Below are positions 42,331-53,296 of a DNA stretch of 64,000 nt, one piece after another. Within the stretch, counting starts at the first letter, position 1. The number at the start of each line of letters is the position of its first letter. The position numbers and the translations under genes were made by a program. The DNA is from Marsupella aquatica (Eukaryota > Marchantiophyta): positions 11,718,001 through 11,782,000 of the forward strand of contig OZ316899.1 in NCBI GenBank assembly GCA_973895155.1. The letters run 5' to 3'. The notes below the pieces were generated by a model. That model was not told the DNA's origin and searched no databases. It saw nothing but the letters and a program-made list of their open reading frames with translations.

Positions 42331-42887
42331 TTTTCACATTAAGACTAGATCTGTTCAGTCGTGTTTCTTCAAAGGTTAAGGTTCCAAAGGACCCCAAGTT
42401 TTGGCCCCTCTTGGCAACTGAAGATCCTTCCATCACTAACCTTATTGGCCTCCCAAGTCTGAGGAAGGATCCAACTCCTTCAGCAGCATTTGCTGGGAAC
42501 GGACGCTTGTCTGTGGGGTTCATGCAATCTGTTTTAGAGTTAATCACCCGACCGGGTGACATTGTTATGGACTGGACTGTGGGTTTGGGGAGTACATTTG
42601 TTGCGGGTGACTATAGTGGTCATTTTATTCTTGGTATAGAAAACCGAAAAGAGTTTGTTGATATTGCTGAGAAGACATGGATGGAGTATTTGATTCCAAA
42701 AGATGTCAGTTTGTCATCTCCCGACAAAGATGCGGAAAAAAAACAGAAAGATAAAGTTTGCTCTGTCTTAAATTTTGACTCTGAAGAAGAAGAAGAAAAG
42801 GATGCGGGTGGAGATGATGCTTTTGGAGGACAAGGAGAAGAGAATGCAGGAAACCAAAAGAAGAGGAAGACGACCAAAGAAACATAA
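42331..42887 (+). CDS. Copy 2, motif I half of the methyltransferase-like domain
   Basis: After CACAG| the frame reads FTLRLDLFSRVSSKVKVPKD, FMQSVLELITRPGDIVMDWT, VGLGSTFVAGDYSGHFILGI and ENRKEFVDIAEKTW. This exon is uninterrupted and gives the clearest family evidence: PGDIVMD-x-x-x-G-x-G-S-T-F then G-I-E-N, the AdoMet loop and second acidic ligand of N6/N4 methyltransferases. It ends in an acidic then Lys-rich tail. Confidence 0.75.
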
Positions 42888-43334
42888 GATTTGGATTCTT
42901 TTGAGTAATGCCCGTAAGCTACTTCACTTTACATTATCGATTTTGGATATGTCCCCTTTTCATTTTCAATTCTAATGCAATTCCGTCCCTCTTCCAGATT
43001 GGAGTGGAATCTTTGAGAACGGTTTTGTCTCCGGAGGAAATTTCTAGAAAAGTTCTTGTTTCTCCTCATAAGCCGTTCATGTTCCCCTCTTATGCAGAAT
43101 ATGTTGCACGCAAAGAAGAACATAGGAGAACACTTGGGAGAGTAAGGGGCTACGGTTAAGGAGAAATTCAGATAGGAAATTCATCCATTAGCCTTTTGTC
43201 GATGATGTGGCTAGAAGCAAATTTATAGACGATGAAGCCGAGTCTACCGATAGGTCCGACAGTAGCGAGTCCAAGTCATCTAACTTGGAGTAGGTTCATT
43301 CTTACTTTTTAATGTTTTCTTGGGATCCTTGTAC

Positions 43335-43349
43335 TAGTGCCTAGCGCTA
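43335..43349. repeat. GCGC palindrome downstream of copy 2
   Basis: TAGTGCCTAGCGCTA, about 40 bp after the last codon of the tail exon. It corresponds to the downstream pair of copy 1. Confidence 0.85.
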
Positions 43350-43697
43350 TTAAAGTATACATTTTGATCTGAGCCTTGAATGAAGACAAATGCACTGGAA
43401 GTCTCTTTCTTTATTACACATTTGTCTAGATATCATAAATGCATGTACTCGTATAGTTGTACGCAAAATAATTGTACTTTCATTTTCATACGTATTCTTT
43501 TGATCTGGTCCCGTTGATTTGGTTGTTTCTCCTCCCTCAAAGTGCCACTCGTTTCTTAAACTTTGGGTCACATTTCTCCCGATTCTTACTGTGAGGCGCC
43601 GACTTTTGAAAGTTCTGCATCGACCCAGCTTCACCTCTTTTTTTCTCAAACGATTGAGCTGCCCGTAATTTTGCATCTGGTGTTTCTCTTTGCTTTG

Positions 43698-44015
43698 ATG
43701 GATAAGGGGAAGCAGATTGCAAAATTGGGGAGCCAGACTCCGCCAAAGACAAAGGTTATGAGGTCCATTGGAGCTCCGGATTTGGATTTGACTGCTTCCT
43801 TGATGCAATACCTACAGACATCCACCGAGAGGAACAGTTTATGGCTGGCTTTGGATGAGGGTATTAGCCGCAGATCAGAACACCTTCCGCCGCAGATCAG
43901 AACACCTTCGGAAAATCTGCGGCAAAACTTTCAGACATCCAATTGTTTCTATTTTGCAAAGTCCAATTTCCCAAGAATCGGAAAAAGACAATCGGAAACG
44001 AATCGGAACTACTGA
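43698..44015 (+). CDS. Short open frame of unknown function after copy 2
   Basis: ATG at 43698, MDKGKQIAKLGSQTPPKTKV, then LTASLMQYLQTSTERNSLWL and a basic end reading into repetitive DNA. A 20-bp perfect duplication (CCGCAGATCAGAACACCTTC) lies at about 43868-43905. It may be a first exon truncated by the adjacent CACTA-like repeat region. No domain is recognised. Confidence 0.25.
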   Translation: MDKGKQIAKLGSQTPPKTKVMRSIGAPDLDLTASLMQYLQTSTERNSLWLALDEGISRRSEHLPPQIRTPSENLRQNFQTSNCFYFAKSNFPRIGKRQSETNRNY

Positions 44016-44370
44016 TTATTTTGGGATCGGACGTTTTGTTTATGTCTATTTCAGACTTAACGGTGTCCGATTTATTGTGTAACGGATATTCCTTCCGTCC
44101 ATTCTAGCAAAGTTGGGAATTCCGATACAAATGCGATGGAAATAGCATTGGAATTTTTTATATATTTGGAGTCGGGAAGAGCGATGTCAAGACAAACGGA
44201 CTTTTTGATATGTGTGATGTCGGACTTTGCGATACGTGTGATATCGGAAATTGCGATGATATTGGTTTTGGACATTACGATCGTTATGACATCGGATATA
44301 GTTTGGTACCAACAAAATGCGTTTGCACATGGGTTTCCGGTTTCAAATGGGAGGCCTAATTGCAAGGGGT
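43900..44370. repeat. TCGGA/TCCGA-rich block, candidate subterminal region of the CACTA element
   Basis: Many copies of ATCGGA/TCCGAT and GTCGGAC words occur in AT-rich DNA. The same words recur at 50.93-51.02, 52.29-52.42 and 58.12-58.55 kb. CACTA elements carry many copies of a short subterminal motif bound by TNPA. I could not see the CACTA terminal inverted repeat itself. Confidence 0.5.
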
Positions 44371-44778
44371 TTTAGCTTGGGTGCAATTTAAACAATTATT
44401 GAGGTCCAATATTTAGGGTATAGGGTATTTGATTCAAGGAAGACTTGATACATGGGGAAGGATGACATGGAATAAGTATACATAGATGGATCATAGACAA
44501 AAATGTAATATCTAGAGGAAAATTTAGTACAAAAAATGGAGAACGTACATATACATATATACATGGTGCAAAATATCCTAAAGGCAGGGCATAACAAATC
44601 TAAATAGTGCCCTCCAACTAGCCACCTAGCTAGCCTAGTACTATGTATGTCTACCTAGCCCACTATCCATACAAGCTATGTCACGTCTTCCTCTTCTTCA
44701 GGCGGGAGCGACTAGGCTGGTCTGCGGTATGAGTCTCTACTACTGGTACATCAGGTAGTACCTGATGGTCTTGACCAC

Positions 44779-45870
44779 CTAATGTGGCTCCATCCTCTCC
44801 TGGTGAACGATGTGCAGAAGCAATCTCTGGTACCCCCCATCTCCAGATGCTACTGAACCACGGGAGGGCACCCCTTCCCCAACACAAGTGTGGAAAGAAG
44901 CCCCTCCAGTGCCACCACCACTACCCCCTTCAGGCTGAAAATCACCTCCACCATTACTACCACCAGAACCTCTAGACTGGCCAGTAGCAATGCCACCACC
45001 ACCACTATGAGGGTGAGAAACAGAACTAGCCCTCAACTGACGAGGAGGAACACCACCACCAGCACTACCCCCCTTAGGCCAAGACTCACCTCCACCACTA
45101 TGGCGAGAACCTCCTGACTGGCTCCCTACACCACCACTATGAATGAGAGATGGTGTGGGCACATGACTAACAACCCTCTCCCCCGACTGTCGTGAACCAC
45201 CTGGTACACTACCAAGGCCAGCCCTGAACTGACTATACGCAACACCACCACCACTACCCCCTACAGGCCGAGACTCACCTCCACCACTACGGCTGGAACC
45301 TCCAGACTGTCTAACAACACGACCACTGTCAGCATGAGATGGTGCGGGTGCATGAACACAAACCCCCTCGGACTGTCAAGAAGCACCTGGTACAACATCA
45401 GGGCCAACCCTAAACTGACAAGGAGCAACACCGCCCCATTGGCCACCTCCGACAGCTGGAACCCGAGATGCACTACCAACCCCTTGACCACCTCCAGCAG
45501 CTGGAACCTGAGATGCCTTACCAACCCCTCGGCCACCTCTAGCAACTGGAACCCGAGACGCACTACCAACCCCTCGGCCACCTCCAGTAGCTGGAACTCG
45601 GGACCCACTACCACCACTCCTGCCTGGTAATCTCCGATGAGGAGGCATATTGCCTCTAGTGCTCTCCATCCGGCAAGTGGGGCCACCTACACACCTACTA
45701 GACTGGTGACGTCCTCTCTCATGGGATCTCGACCGACCATGTGCACGACTAGAAGGTCGTACTGGAGCCTTGGCCACACTCCCCTCCGAGGTACTGTCCT
45801 CCTTGTCCTCCCCCTCAACATCCTCCTCACTATTCTCCAAGTCCTCCTCACCCCCCTCATCATCCTGCAC
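44779..45870 (-). CDS. Gly/Ser-rich repetitive protein of the CACTA-like region
   Basis: One minus-strand frame is open for about 364 codons with a single TGA at 45376-45378. It begins MQDDEGGEEDLENSEEDVEG, an acidic segment, then an Arg/Ser/His stretch (SRAHGRSRSHERGRHQS). It continues with repeats of about 20 residues of the form GSASRVPATGGGRGVG and GSGGGxxxxQFRAGxGSVPG, ending KxxHIVHQERMEPH. The internal repeat shows GGSRQSG where the stop reads GAS-stop-QSE, so CGA became TGA. It is low-complexity and probably disordered; it may be an accessory gene of the CACTA element. Confidence 0.4.
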
Positions 45871-46469
45871 ATTACATTAATCCCCAATCCATATTTGTCA
45901 TTCAATTCTACATGTATGAAATGTAAGCCATCTATGATCAATTTAACAACCACTCTTACCGACGCCTATGATGCCTAGCCAAGAATCACTAGGCCGGTTT
46001 ACATGGTAAAAGCAGGAGTGTACCCTGGAAACACCTTAGTATAGTAACAAGACAAAGAAAATATAAACAATTAAGGGTGACTATGGAACCCGGGCCGAGG
46101 TCGGAAGTAAGGACGTCGGGGGAGAGAACACGATTAGGGTTAGGGTGCACTAAGTGTCGGCGGCTAGGGGTGACCAATGGGAGGGAAGACCAGAGGAGGA
46201 GAGGGGTAAGGACCACTTGCGAGGAATGGTGGCTCAATTGCAAGCATGAACTGGGCAGACGACTACGGGAGGCCAAATACTGTCAGCTGCTTAGGCAAGC
46301 ACTCTGGGTGGGAACATATACCAACGATTGAGTCAAGGAGGGTATGAGCAACGTCAATCAAGCGGCACATTTTTGGGGATGCCTGTTCGAACGGGCAACT
46401 GAGTACATTGGGACTTACGAGGACGAAGAATCGGAGAGAGCAACTCAAGAACGACAGGAGCTCGCTTGA

Positions 46470-49400
46470 TTGTGGGAGCTGCAGAAGTCTGCCTTCTTAG
46501 GAGGAGAACTCATCAAGGCCGAGTTCTTGTGGACTTCTACTGCCAATCAGCTCAATGACCTTCTGTTTTGCGAAGACAGAATCGTCGGCATTCGGGAAGC
46601 CATCAATTGCTGCAATGACGCGCACTGGGAGTTGAAGGGTAGCATGGAAGGGTGGACAAAGGCAACTGTGCTAGGAGAAACATCCACGGCAGCCGAGATG
46701 AAGAGGAAAGGAAACAACAACAAAGAGGCCACCCCGGCAAAAAGAACGAGGTTGGCGGCACCAAGGAAACCAGCAGAGCAGTAGAACAGGAGGCAAGGAG
46801 AAGCCGAAGAGGAGGAGGTTGATCCCATCAATGCCATTCCAACAAGGGATGACACCTGGAAAGGCTGGGCGGCGACCCTACCAGAGGAAGTGCAATTACA
46901 TTTTGCACGAGAGGAGGATGCATGCTTTACGCCCATGCAGACCAAGAAGTACCAGGGCTTCATGGCCGGATCTGGCTTGGAAACCTTTGTAAGATTACCA
47001 TGGCTGAAGCCGGAGGTGCCGGACTCAGACTTATTAGAATTCGTGGGATCATGGGAACCCGAGACCAATTCCACGAGGGTGTATGGGAAGGATTTCTATC
47101 TCACTACCCGGGTGATTGCCGAGGTGTTTGGCTTGTTGATGGGTAATAAGACCAAGGTTGATACCAGGAAGATCTTACCTGACAAGGAGTTCCAGTCGTT
47201 CCCAGGACCATCAACAAAGAATGGCTTGTTCCGGAACACCTGCACCAACCCACACATCGGAGAGATGATCGATTTCTTGCGGGTGACCATGCATTGTAAC
47301 TTGCCGAGGGCAAAGATCGGCAAGGCTCAGGTCTACCTGGCAAAAAGGCCAGACCCAAGCCGGGATTACAACGGGTACCTCCTCAACCAACTGAAGAAGA
47401 ACTTGAAGGAGGAACAGCAGGTGATCGGCGTGGGAAGCGTGTCCCGGCTTGGCTATCACATGCCGCTGTTGTGCCGGTATGCCAGAAGTCAAATCTTTGC
47501 CCCAGTACTTCCCCTATCGGCAAGGGCACTGGAGGAGGTTCCGGAGCAAAGGCCGACAACAAAAGAGCCCAACCAGCCTGCCAGTCCTACAATTGAGCAG
47601 GTGTTTCGGCCAAGGAAAGAAGACTTGCCGATGCAGCAATCAGGCATGCAGAATCTGCTAAAAATGCTGGAGAAGGAGAGAACGGCACCAGCAACGGCAA
47701 CGGCACCGGTACAGGACACTGCCCCAGAGGCTGGCCTAAGCCGACTCAGGAGGAAAAACCCCTTTACCGGAGCCAAGGAGAGAATGAGGCCTAAACACAA
47801 GCCGGGAATGCGAATGTATGTGGGAGCCTCAAGCCCCGAATCGGAGGCAGAGCAGCCTAAGGCTCCTTCCCGTGGAGAGCAGAGGGAGAGGACAGCTTGG
47901 AACCCAGAGGAAGAACAAGAGCCCGTGATCTGTGAGGCCGTTTTCACGGCAGGACCAGGGGAACAGAGGGGGAAGCCGGGAGTCCAAGCAGTGGAGGAGG
48001 CTGTGGAGGACTACAACAATGATAACTCCGGCTATGGGTCGGATCATCATGTTCCAGGAGTAAGGACCTGTGGCCGATTTATCCCCATGCTTCCAAGAGT
48101 AGTTCAAGGGGACCTCACCCAACAGAGTAGCCCCGAGTCTCCCCCACCAGAGGTTGCTCCCCCGAGCTTTGACGGCATAAAGCAGACGGCACAAGAATTT
48201 CAGGAGCGACTTAGGGAGGAAGAGAAAACAGCCATGGCTAGGGAGAAAGATTTACCAGGAGGAGATTGGCCGGAGGACATCAGGCGGCTTGCCGAAAAAA
48301 GAAGCAACCCTCTTGCCACCGTAGAAGAAATCCGCAAGGCGGCTTGGGAACAGAGGCTGAGGTGGTTGATGCCGATGACTTCTACTTACTCCACCTATGC
48401 TAAAGATAGAGCCATGGAGTACGGGGAGATGTGTGGGGACCTGGCGCTCAGCATCTTTGGGGAGGAGTTGGAGCAGGGACCTTTTTTCTAGAGGGAGATG
48501 TTGGAGAAGCACCGATTAGAAGAAGCGGTGGCTTTGGAGAGAAGCAAGAAGGACGAGGTCATCCAATGGCTTAGGGAGAAGGAAGCCGAGGTGGAAGTCC
48601 TGCAAGCGTCCAAGAAAGCCCAAGATGAGCTGCGGATTAAGCGGCATGAGCTAAACATCATGCAAGGACAATTGGATGCCGCTCAGTCTGGCAATCAGAT
48701 TATCAAGGATAAACTGACTCGGACCCAAGGAGAGTTGGCCAGTGCGGTCAAGGACAGGGAAAAGTGGAAGCAGGAGCTGTGGGACGCATAGGAGGCCCAC
48801 ATAACCGCCAACAACCGGGCCATGGCGGAGACTCAGAGAAGGGAGAGGGCGTTGAAAGGAGAGCTCGAGGATATCCGCGGAGCCCTTGAGCAGAAGGAGG
48901 CCGAGTTAGGGAAATCCTATCAAGGGATTATTGCGCTGCAGTAGGAGCTTGCGTCCCTGACAGCCAGCTTCAAGGCCAACCTGCGTGAAAAGGACAACCA
49001 GCTCGACCAGACTTATGCCAAGATGAATAAGATGGAGTCTGAGGTCGTAGCAGAGCTCGACAAGGAGCTAAGAGCAACCCAGGAGGAGAGGGCTACCTTA
49101 AAATTGGAATTGGAAGAAGCCAAAAAGGAGCTGCAGGAGGGACAAAAGGACCTGGAGGAAGCCCAGGAGGAGTTGGAGGAAACCACCAGGAAGATGGAGA
49201 ACTTACAGCGGCGGGCCGACAACCAAACGGAGCGGCTGAAGAAACAGGCCGCAGTATTTAAGTGCTTAGCTTCATCTGGTCCAACTCCAATTGTGGGAAC
49301 TCCGTTACCAGGAGGGGTACTAGTCGAAAGACAAGCTGAGACACACGCCCCGGTGCCGGAGGTAGGTAGCAAGGGGAAGGGACCAGCTATCGAAATAGGG

Positions 49401-49769
49401 AAGAAGAAGAAGCGGAAACCTTCTGGGTCTAGGAGTTATACGGCTTCTCAAGCAATTGTGACCAAGAAGATAAACCCGACTCCAACCTCCGACATCGACA
49501 AGGCGGTGGATCCACCAGTCCTAGGAAGTGGGGATGGCAAGGCCGAGGCCGGGACAACCAGTAATGAAGCCGAGGTACCAGATCCTCCACTAGAACATGT
49601 CGGGGAGGCCGTGGCCGATGCTGAGACCGAAGCCGAAGGTGGACTCAGTCAGGCCGATGAAGAGTTGACTCGGTCCGGGGTAGGTAATCTGTCAGAGGAC
49701 GGACCAACGGCAGTGGCTGCGGAGGAAGCGTTGGGGGCGTCCATTGAGGACCAGCCACCGGGGTCGTGA
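46470..49769 (+). pseudogene. Long gag-like gene interrupted only by in-frame TAG codons
   Basis: A single reading frame of about 1,100 codons contains TAG at 46782, 48489, 48789 and 48942, and no TAA or TGA until the terminal TGA at 49767. The N-terminal half (FAREEDACFTPMQTKKYQGF, LLEFVGSWEPETNS, YGKDFYLTTRVIAEVFGLLM, NGLFRNTCTNPHIGEMIDFL) resembles the plant mobile-domain/putative plant transposon gag-like family. The C-terminal half is a long Glu/Lys/Gln coiled coil (residues about 680-930), then GKKKKRKPSGSRSYTASQAI and an acidic end. In a coiled coil rich in CAG codons, TAG is the expected C-to-T decay product. Confidence 0.6.
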
Positions 49770-49771
49770 TG

Positions 49772-50688
49772 GTGTAAGGGAGCCGTCCCTTTTAGGGAGG
49801 GCGGACGTGGAGGTAGGAGGCGTGAGTGGGCAGGGCGGGCGCTAATCTCCAAGTTTAGACTAAGGATCAGGACCAGGAGACGGCCCTGACACTTAGATTA
49901 GTGGGATTGCGGATCCACGAGTAAGGGCGACACTTGTGCTCCTGCCTCGCTGTACATAGGTAGATTACAGTTAGGTAGATTACAGATAGGTAGATTAGGC
50001 ATACGCTGCAAGGAATCAGGCGGATCCACAACCAGGATAAGTACCTGGGCTGCGGGGAGTTTAGGGCCTCTTCTTTAGCAAGTTTTTAGTTGCACCAGCA
50101 GGGCTGGGATCAAGTAGTAAGAGAAGCTCTCGGTTATTTATACAGTGACCCTTGTGTATATTCATGTTTCCTCATGCCTAAGAACTGAATAGAGTTGGCC
50201 TCACGGCTTAGTTTGCAGAGCTTGTGTATGAGATGTACTGTTTGTATGGCAAGTGCATGGTATAACTCAGTCAGAAGGAGTCATTTTGCTATTTGTGTGT
50301 CGCATTAACTTGTGTGAAGAGTGCCCACATCAATGAAGGGAAGTAGCAAGGGAGTGAGAGTTGGATGTGTCGAGCTGAGAGAGTTCTTAGCGGCTTAACC
50401 AAGCCAATTGGGGATCATTCCGGCGGCGAAATCCAAACATACCTAATGGAAGACCAGGAGAGGAATACAAGGGAGGGCCTAGAATAGGCCGGCTAAGTAT
50501 CTCATGACCCGATGAAGGATCTGTCCAGTATATGTGTGTAAAATGTTAATAGTAGTAGTAGAGGAGATTAGCAGCGTCCCATGCCGCTAAGCCGCGGAAA
50601 CGGCCTTGTCGAGGACGAAACCTGCGGGAAACGGCTTGTGCGGGGGGGTTTCTTGGGTTTGGGGAGCCATGGGACGCACCACAACGCC
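49772..50688 (+). repeat. Long terminal repeat (3') of the gag-bearing element
   Basis: About 0.92 kb. It starts just after the gag stop (TGTAAGGGAGCC), contains the TAGATTACAG/TTAGGTAGATTA block (about 49.96-50.0 kb) and ATTCCGGCGGCGAAATCC near 50417, and ends at CACCACA. It matches 7682-8589 in inverse orientation. Confidence 0.7.
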
Positions 50689-51092
50689 AACATGTCCTCC
50701 ATGTGAATCTTCAGAGCCCGTGCACCGTGCTCCTTTGCCAACTCCCTCTCTGTCGGCAGCAATGGTCGTCCATGCTCCTTCTCCTACACACCCCTTTCAC
50801 ATGCCACCCCACCTAATGTAAATTATTGCAACCATACCCTGGCCTAAACACCTCAACCCTTAAACATTAAATTACCATTCAAAACACTTAGCCGTTCGTC
50901 ATCGCCAAATTAAAAATTAAAAATTAAAAATTTTCCGATACTAAAAGAATCGGTGCCCTCAATGGTTCCGATTGTTTTATAACTTCCGATGTTGCATCCG
51001 ATACTTTAAGAGTCGGACTGAAATTGGACATACAGTTCAAGAGGAAAAAAACTAAGGCATACACGCGTACCGTAGCAACTCGATCAATGGCA

Positions 51093-52234
51093 CTACAAAC
51101 AAAGACCTTGCGCAGGTTTGAAAGGCAGGCATTTGTCAATTGGCCTCAGGTGATATGGAAGGAGGACTGTTGCTGCTGAACAAAGGCATGGAGAGGAGGG
51201 GAGTGGAGCACTTACAAAATTGGCCTTGAGACGCTGCGAGCCACCCTGCCCCATCTTGTGAGTAACCTTTGGCCTCTTTTCCACTCTCAATAGAGCCTTC
51301 GTTAGCCAGGATGGTGGGTCTCCAAGCTGTGTTGATCTCGTTGACCAATCTTGAAGCTCTTGATGCATGGCCTCAGTACTCACGAGCTCCCCTTGTTGAA
51401 TCTTTTTCTGAGCTTCTGTGATTTTAGCTTCCCAGTGTCGTGTGGCTTGCCAAGCTCGAACCTGCAATTCTTCTTCAAGCCAAGCACACCAGGCATCGTC
51501 GGGAATCTCACCACCCGGGCATCCACCTTTCCTGATCACCTCCTCATCCAGTTTGCAATCAACCAGGTACCTGTGCATCTTCTCCCTTACATGATTTTGC
51601 ATGTCTGCAAGTGAGACTGAGATTTTTTGTTTAAGAATCGATCATCCAAGAAAGACCCATTCAAAAACCTCTCCTTGATTTGCTCTCTAATTCAAAATCT
51701 CTCATCCTGCTTCTTCTTCCCCCAATAGTCCATGGGGCCAAAATGAGACCTCACAATCTGCCTGAGCTGACTCCGGAACAAACGATAACTCTTGGACAGT
51801 GGACCCCCTCCCTCATTCATAAATAGTTTTGGCCTCTTGGCCCTTTCCTCTGCCTTCCTCTTGTCCTCCTCAATCCTCTGTCGTTCTGCAGCTCGAGCCT
51901 CCCTTCGTAGGCTCTTCTCCTTTTGTCTTGGGGAAAGGGCCTCAATTGGTCTCTCTCCCTCATCCTCCCTTGTCCTCCGCTTCTTCTTCCTTTGCCTCTC
52001 CTCCTCAAGCCTACATTCAAATCTCTTCTCTGCATCAGTCATGGCTGCCTTTTGGGAACTATCGATCAGGCCCTGAGTAAGCTGAGCTGCCTGCAGTGCA
52101 ACCTCTGCAGAGAGGCCCACCTTCTCCCTGAACAATTGGACCATGATCTCACCATAGCTCATGGACGGCCCGACACCATCTCCCCCTCCAGCATTGCCTT
52201 CCATAGCTGCAAGCTCCGCAAATGTGCTTGTCAA
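51093..52234 (-). CDS. Two-exon minus-strand gene of the CACTA-like region, highly charged coiled coil
   Basis: Upstream frame 51692-52234: FAELAAMEGNAGGGDGVGPS, SYGEIMVQLFREKVGLSAEV, then a very basic/acidic helix (RLEEERQRKKKRRTREDEGE to EERAKRPK) and LFRSQLRQIVRSHFGPMDYW. Downstream frame about 51215-51602: REKMHRYLVDCKLDEEVIRK, PDDAWCAWLEEELQVRAWQA, then QGGSQRLKANF followed by a GTAAGTG donor. The two frames are probably consecutive exons. I do not recognise a family; position suggests the TNPA/TNPD-like second gene of a CACTA element. A further exon may be the ERELAKEHGARALKIHMED piece at 50.69-50.76 kb, cut by the LTR element. Confidence 0.45.
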
Positions 52235-52289
52235 GTGCTTCCGACGTTTGTCCCGACTGAAGTGCTTTCACACTTTAGTCGGGAAACCT

Positions 52290-52425
52290 AAAACCCTAAA
52301 AACCATAAAGTCCGATACTTTTCATATCGCAACTTCCGACCCTAACTGCATCGAAAAACGTATCAGAAATACCGACATTGTGAGAATCGGACCCCTCTAT
52401 AGTGTCGGACCTAGCTAGCCCTCCT
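52290..52425. repeat. TCCGAT/GTCGGAC motif cluster between divergent genes
   Basis: Words such as AGTCCGATAC, CTTCCGACCC, GAATCGGACC and AGTGTCGGACC cluster between the minus-strand coiled-coil gene and the plus-strand SET/TNP2 gene. 52.43-53.29 kb holds no gene I can support, only a CA-rich stretch near 52.59 kb. Confidence 0.5.
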
Positions 52426-53296
52426 TTGCGGTTTGTTAAGGATTATAATTAGAATGGGATGACCTTGGAATTTGGATTCCTGTGTATACTATTGGCGCCC
52501 CCTTTTATGTTTTGGGGGTTACTTATGTGGATATTGTGGGCTTCTTTATTAGGTGTGGCATGCAAAGAACGGACATTTAGTTGGCGTCACAAAACACACA
52601 CGCACACACACCCATTTTTGTTTGGTATGTATATATGGATGATATTGAATATATATGTACCTAGCTAGATATACATTGCTTTCAGGTTGAATCTAATTCA
52701 ATTCCTATTTCACCATGGGGTTTGACATGCCATATGCATGGTGCAACTTTTGGGCACTAAGAATAGATTCAATTAAAAACTCAACATTCTAGTGTCGTGT
52801 TGTGTAGCTTGTTTTTTGTTTTTGGAGGGTCGGGTTGTTGGTTTTCCTTGGATTTTGAGTAGGGTTCATTTTGCCAATGCATTATGCACAATGAGAGTCC
52901 GCGCATTCAAAAGGTATGATATCCTCTAAAATATCTTAAAATCATTGGACATGATGCATTAGTTGTGGCATGGGACTTTAAAATTGCACATCCAACTCTT
53001 CATTCATATTTGTTAACTTTATTAATTCTTGTTTTGTTAAGGTTGAGATGTATTCTTATCTCATCTTCAACTTCCCCACCTAGCCTATACGTGCGGGTAT
53101 TTTGGATTGGCCTTAGCATATAGTCTAAGCCTTAATTAGAGCCTAGTTGGCACTGTAGAGCGCGGATATCATTCAGGTACAAAGTCCAACTTTGCTAATT
53201 ATTAACATACAATTCCAATTTGGGTTAACTTCAAGTTAAGGTGATGAATGTTGAATTTGGGTAAAGATTTGTTTGTGTCTAATTAATTGGCAGACA

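Larger units (their letters stand above)
39008..43292 (+). pseudogene. ParB-like/DNA methyltransferase-like fusion gene, copy 2
   Basis: Same five-exon layout as copy 1, from MENHSPGHSETSKSLFSRSV to STDRSDSSESKSSNLE. Parts: ParB-like exon 39008-39715, middle exon about 39823-41150, methyltransferase exons about 41340-42050 and 42331-42887, tail 43003-43292. Defects: frameshift near 39290; TGG-to-TAG at 39471; indels near 39660; TAG at the intron 1 splice codon (39715); TGG-to-TAG at 40096; frameshift near 40396; CAG-to-TAG at 41039 and 41965; TAG at 42048; TAA at 42885; TAG at 43189. Copy 1 supplies the ancestral base at many of these. It is a same-strand paralogue 27.6 kb from copy 1, diverged through much of its length, not a recent tandem copy. 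Confidence 0.7.
45990..50688 (+). mobile_element. LTR element with gag-like gene, 5'-truncated, inside the CACTA-like region
   Basis: The element comprises a gag-like gene (46470-49769) and a 3' LTR (49772-50688, ending CACCACA). The LTR and gag 3' end match the inverted fragment at 7.68-9.03 kb. The matching 5' LTR is absent from 44-46.5 kb, and no reverse transcriptase or integrase is visible, so it is truncated or non-autonomous. Just right of 50688, minus-strand coding resumes (ERELAKEHGARALKIHMED), suggesting it entered a minus-strand gene of the surrounding element. The left border is uncertain. Confidence 0.6.

Noticed and set aside
48430-48450. CCTGGCGCT as another palindrome copy
   Set aside because: It is half a site inside the gag coding region and lacks the TAGCGCC arm; a chance match.
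46470-49769. Reassigned TAG codon as the main explanation
   Set aside because: TGA and TAA lesions at Trp, Arg and Gln codons occur in neighbouring genes, and intact frames end at TAG, so mutational decay is simpler.
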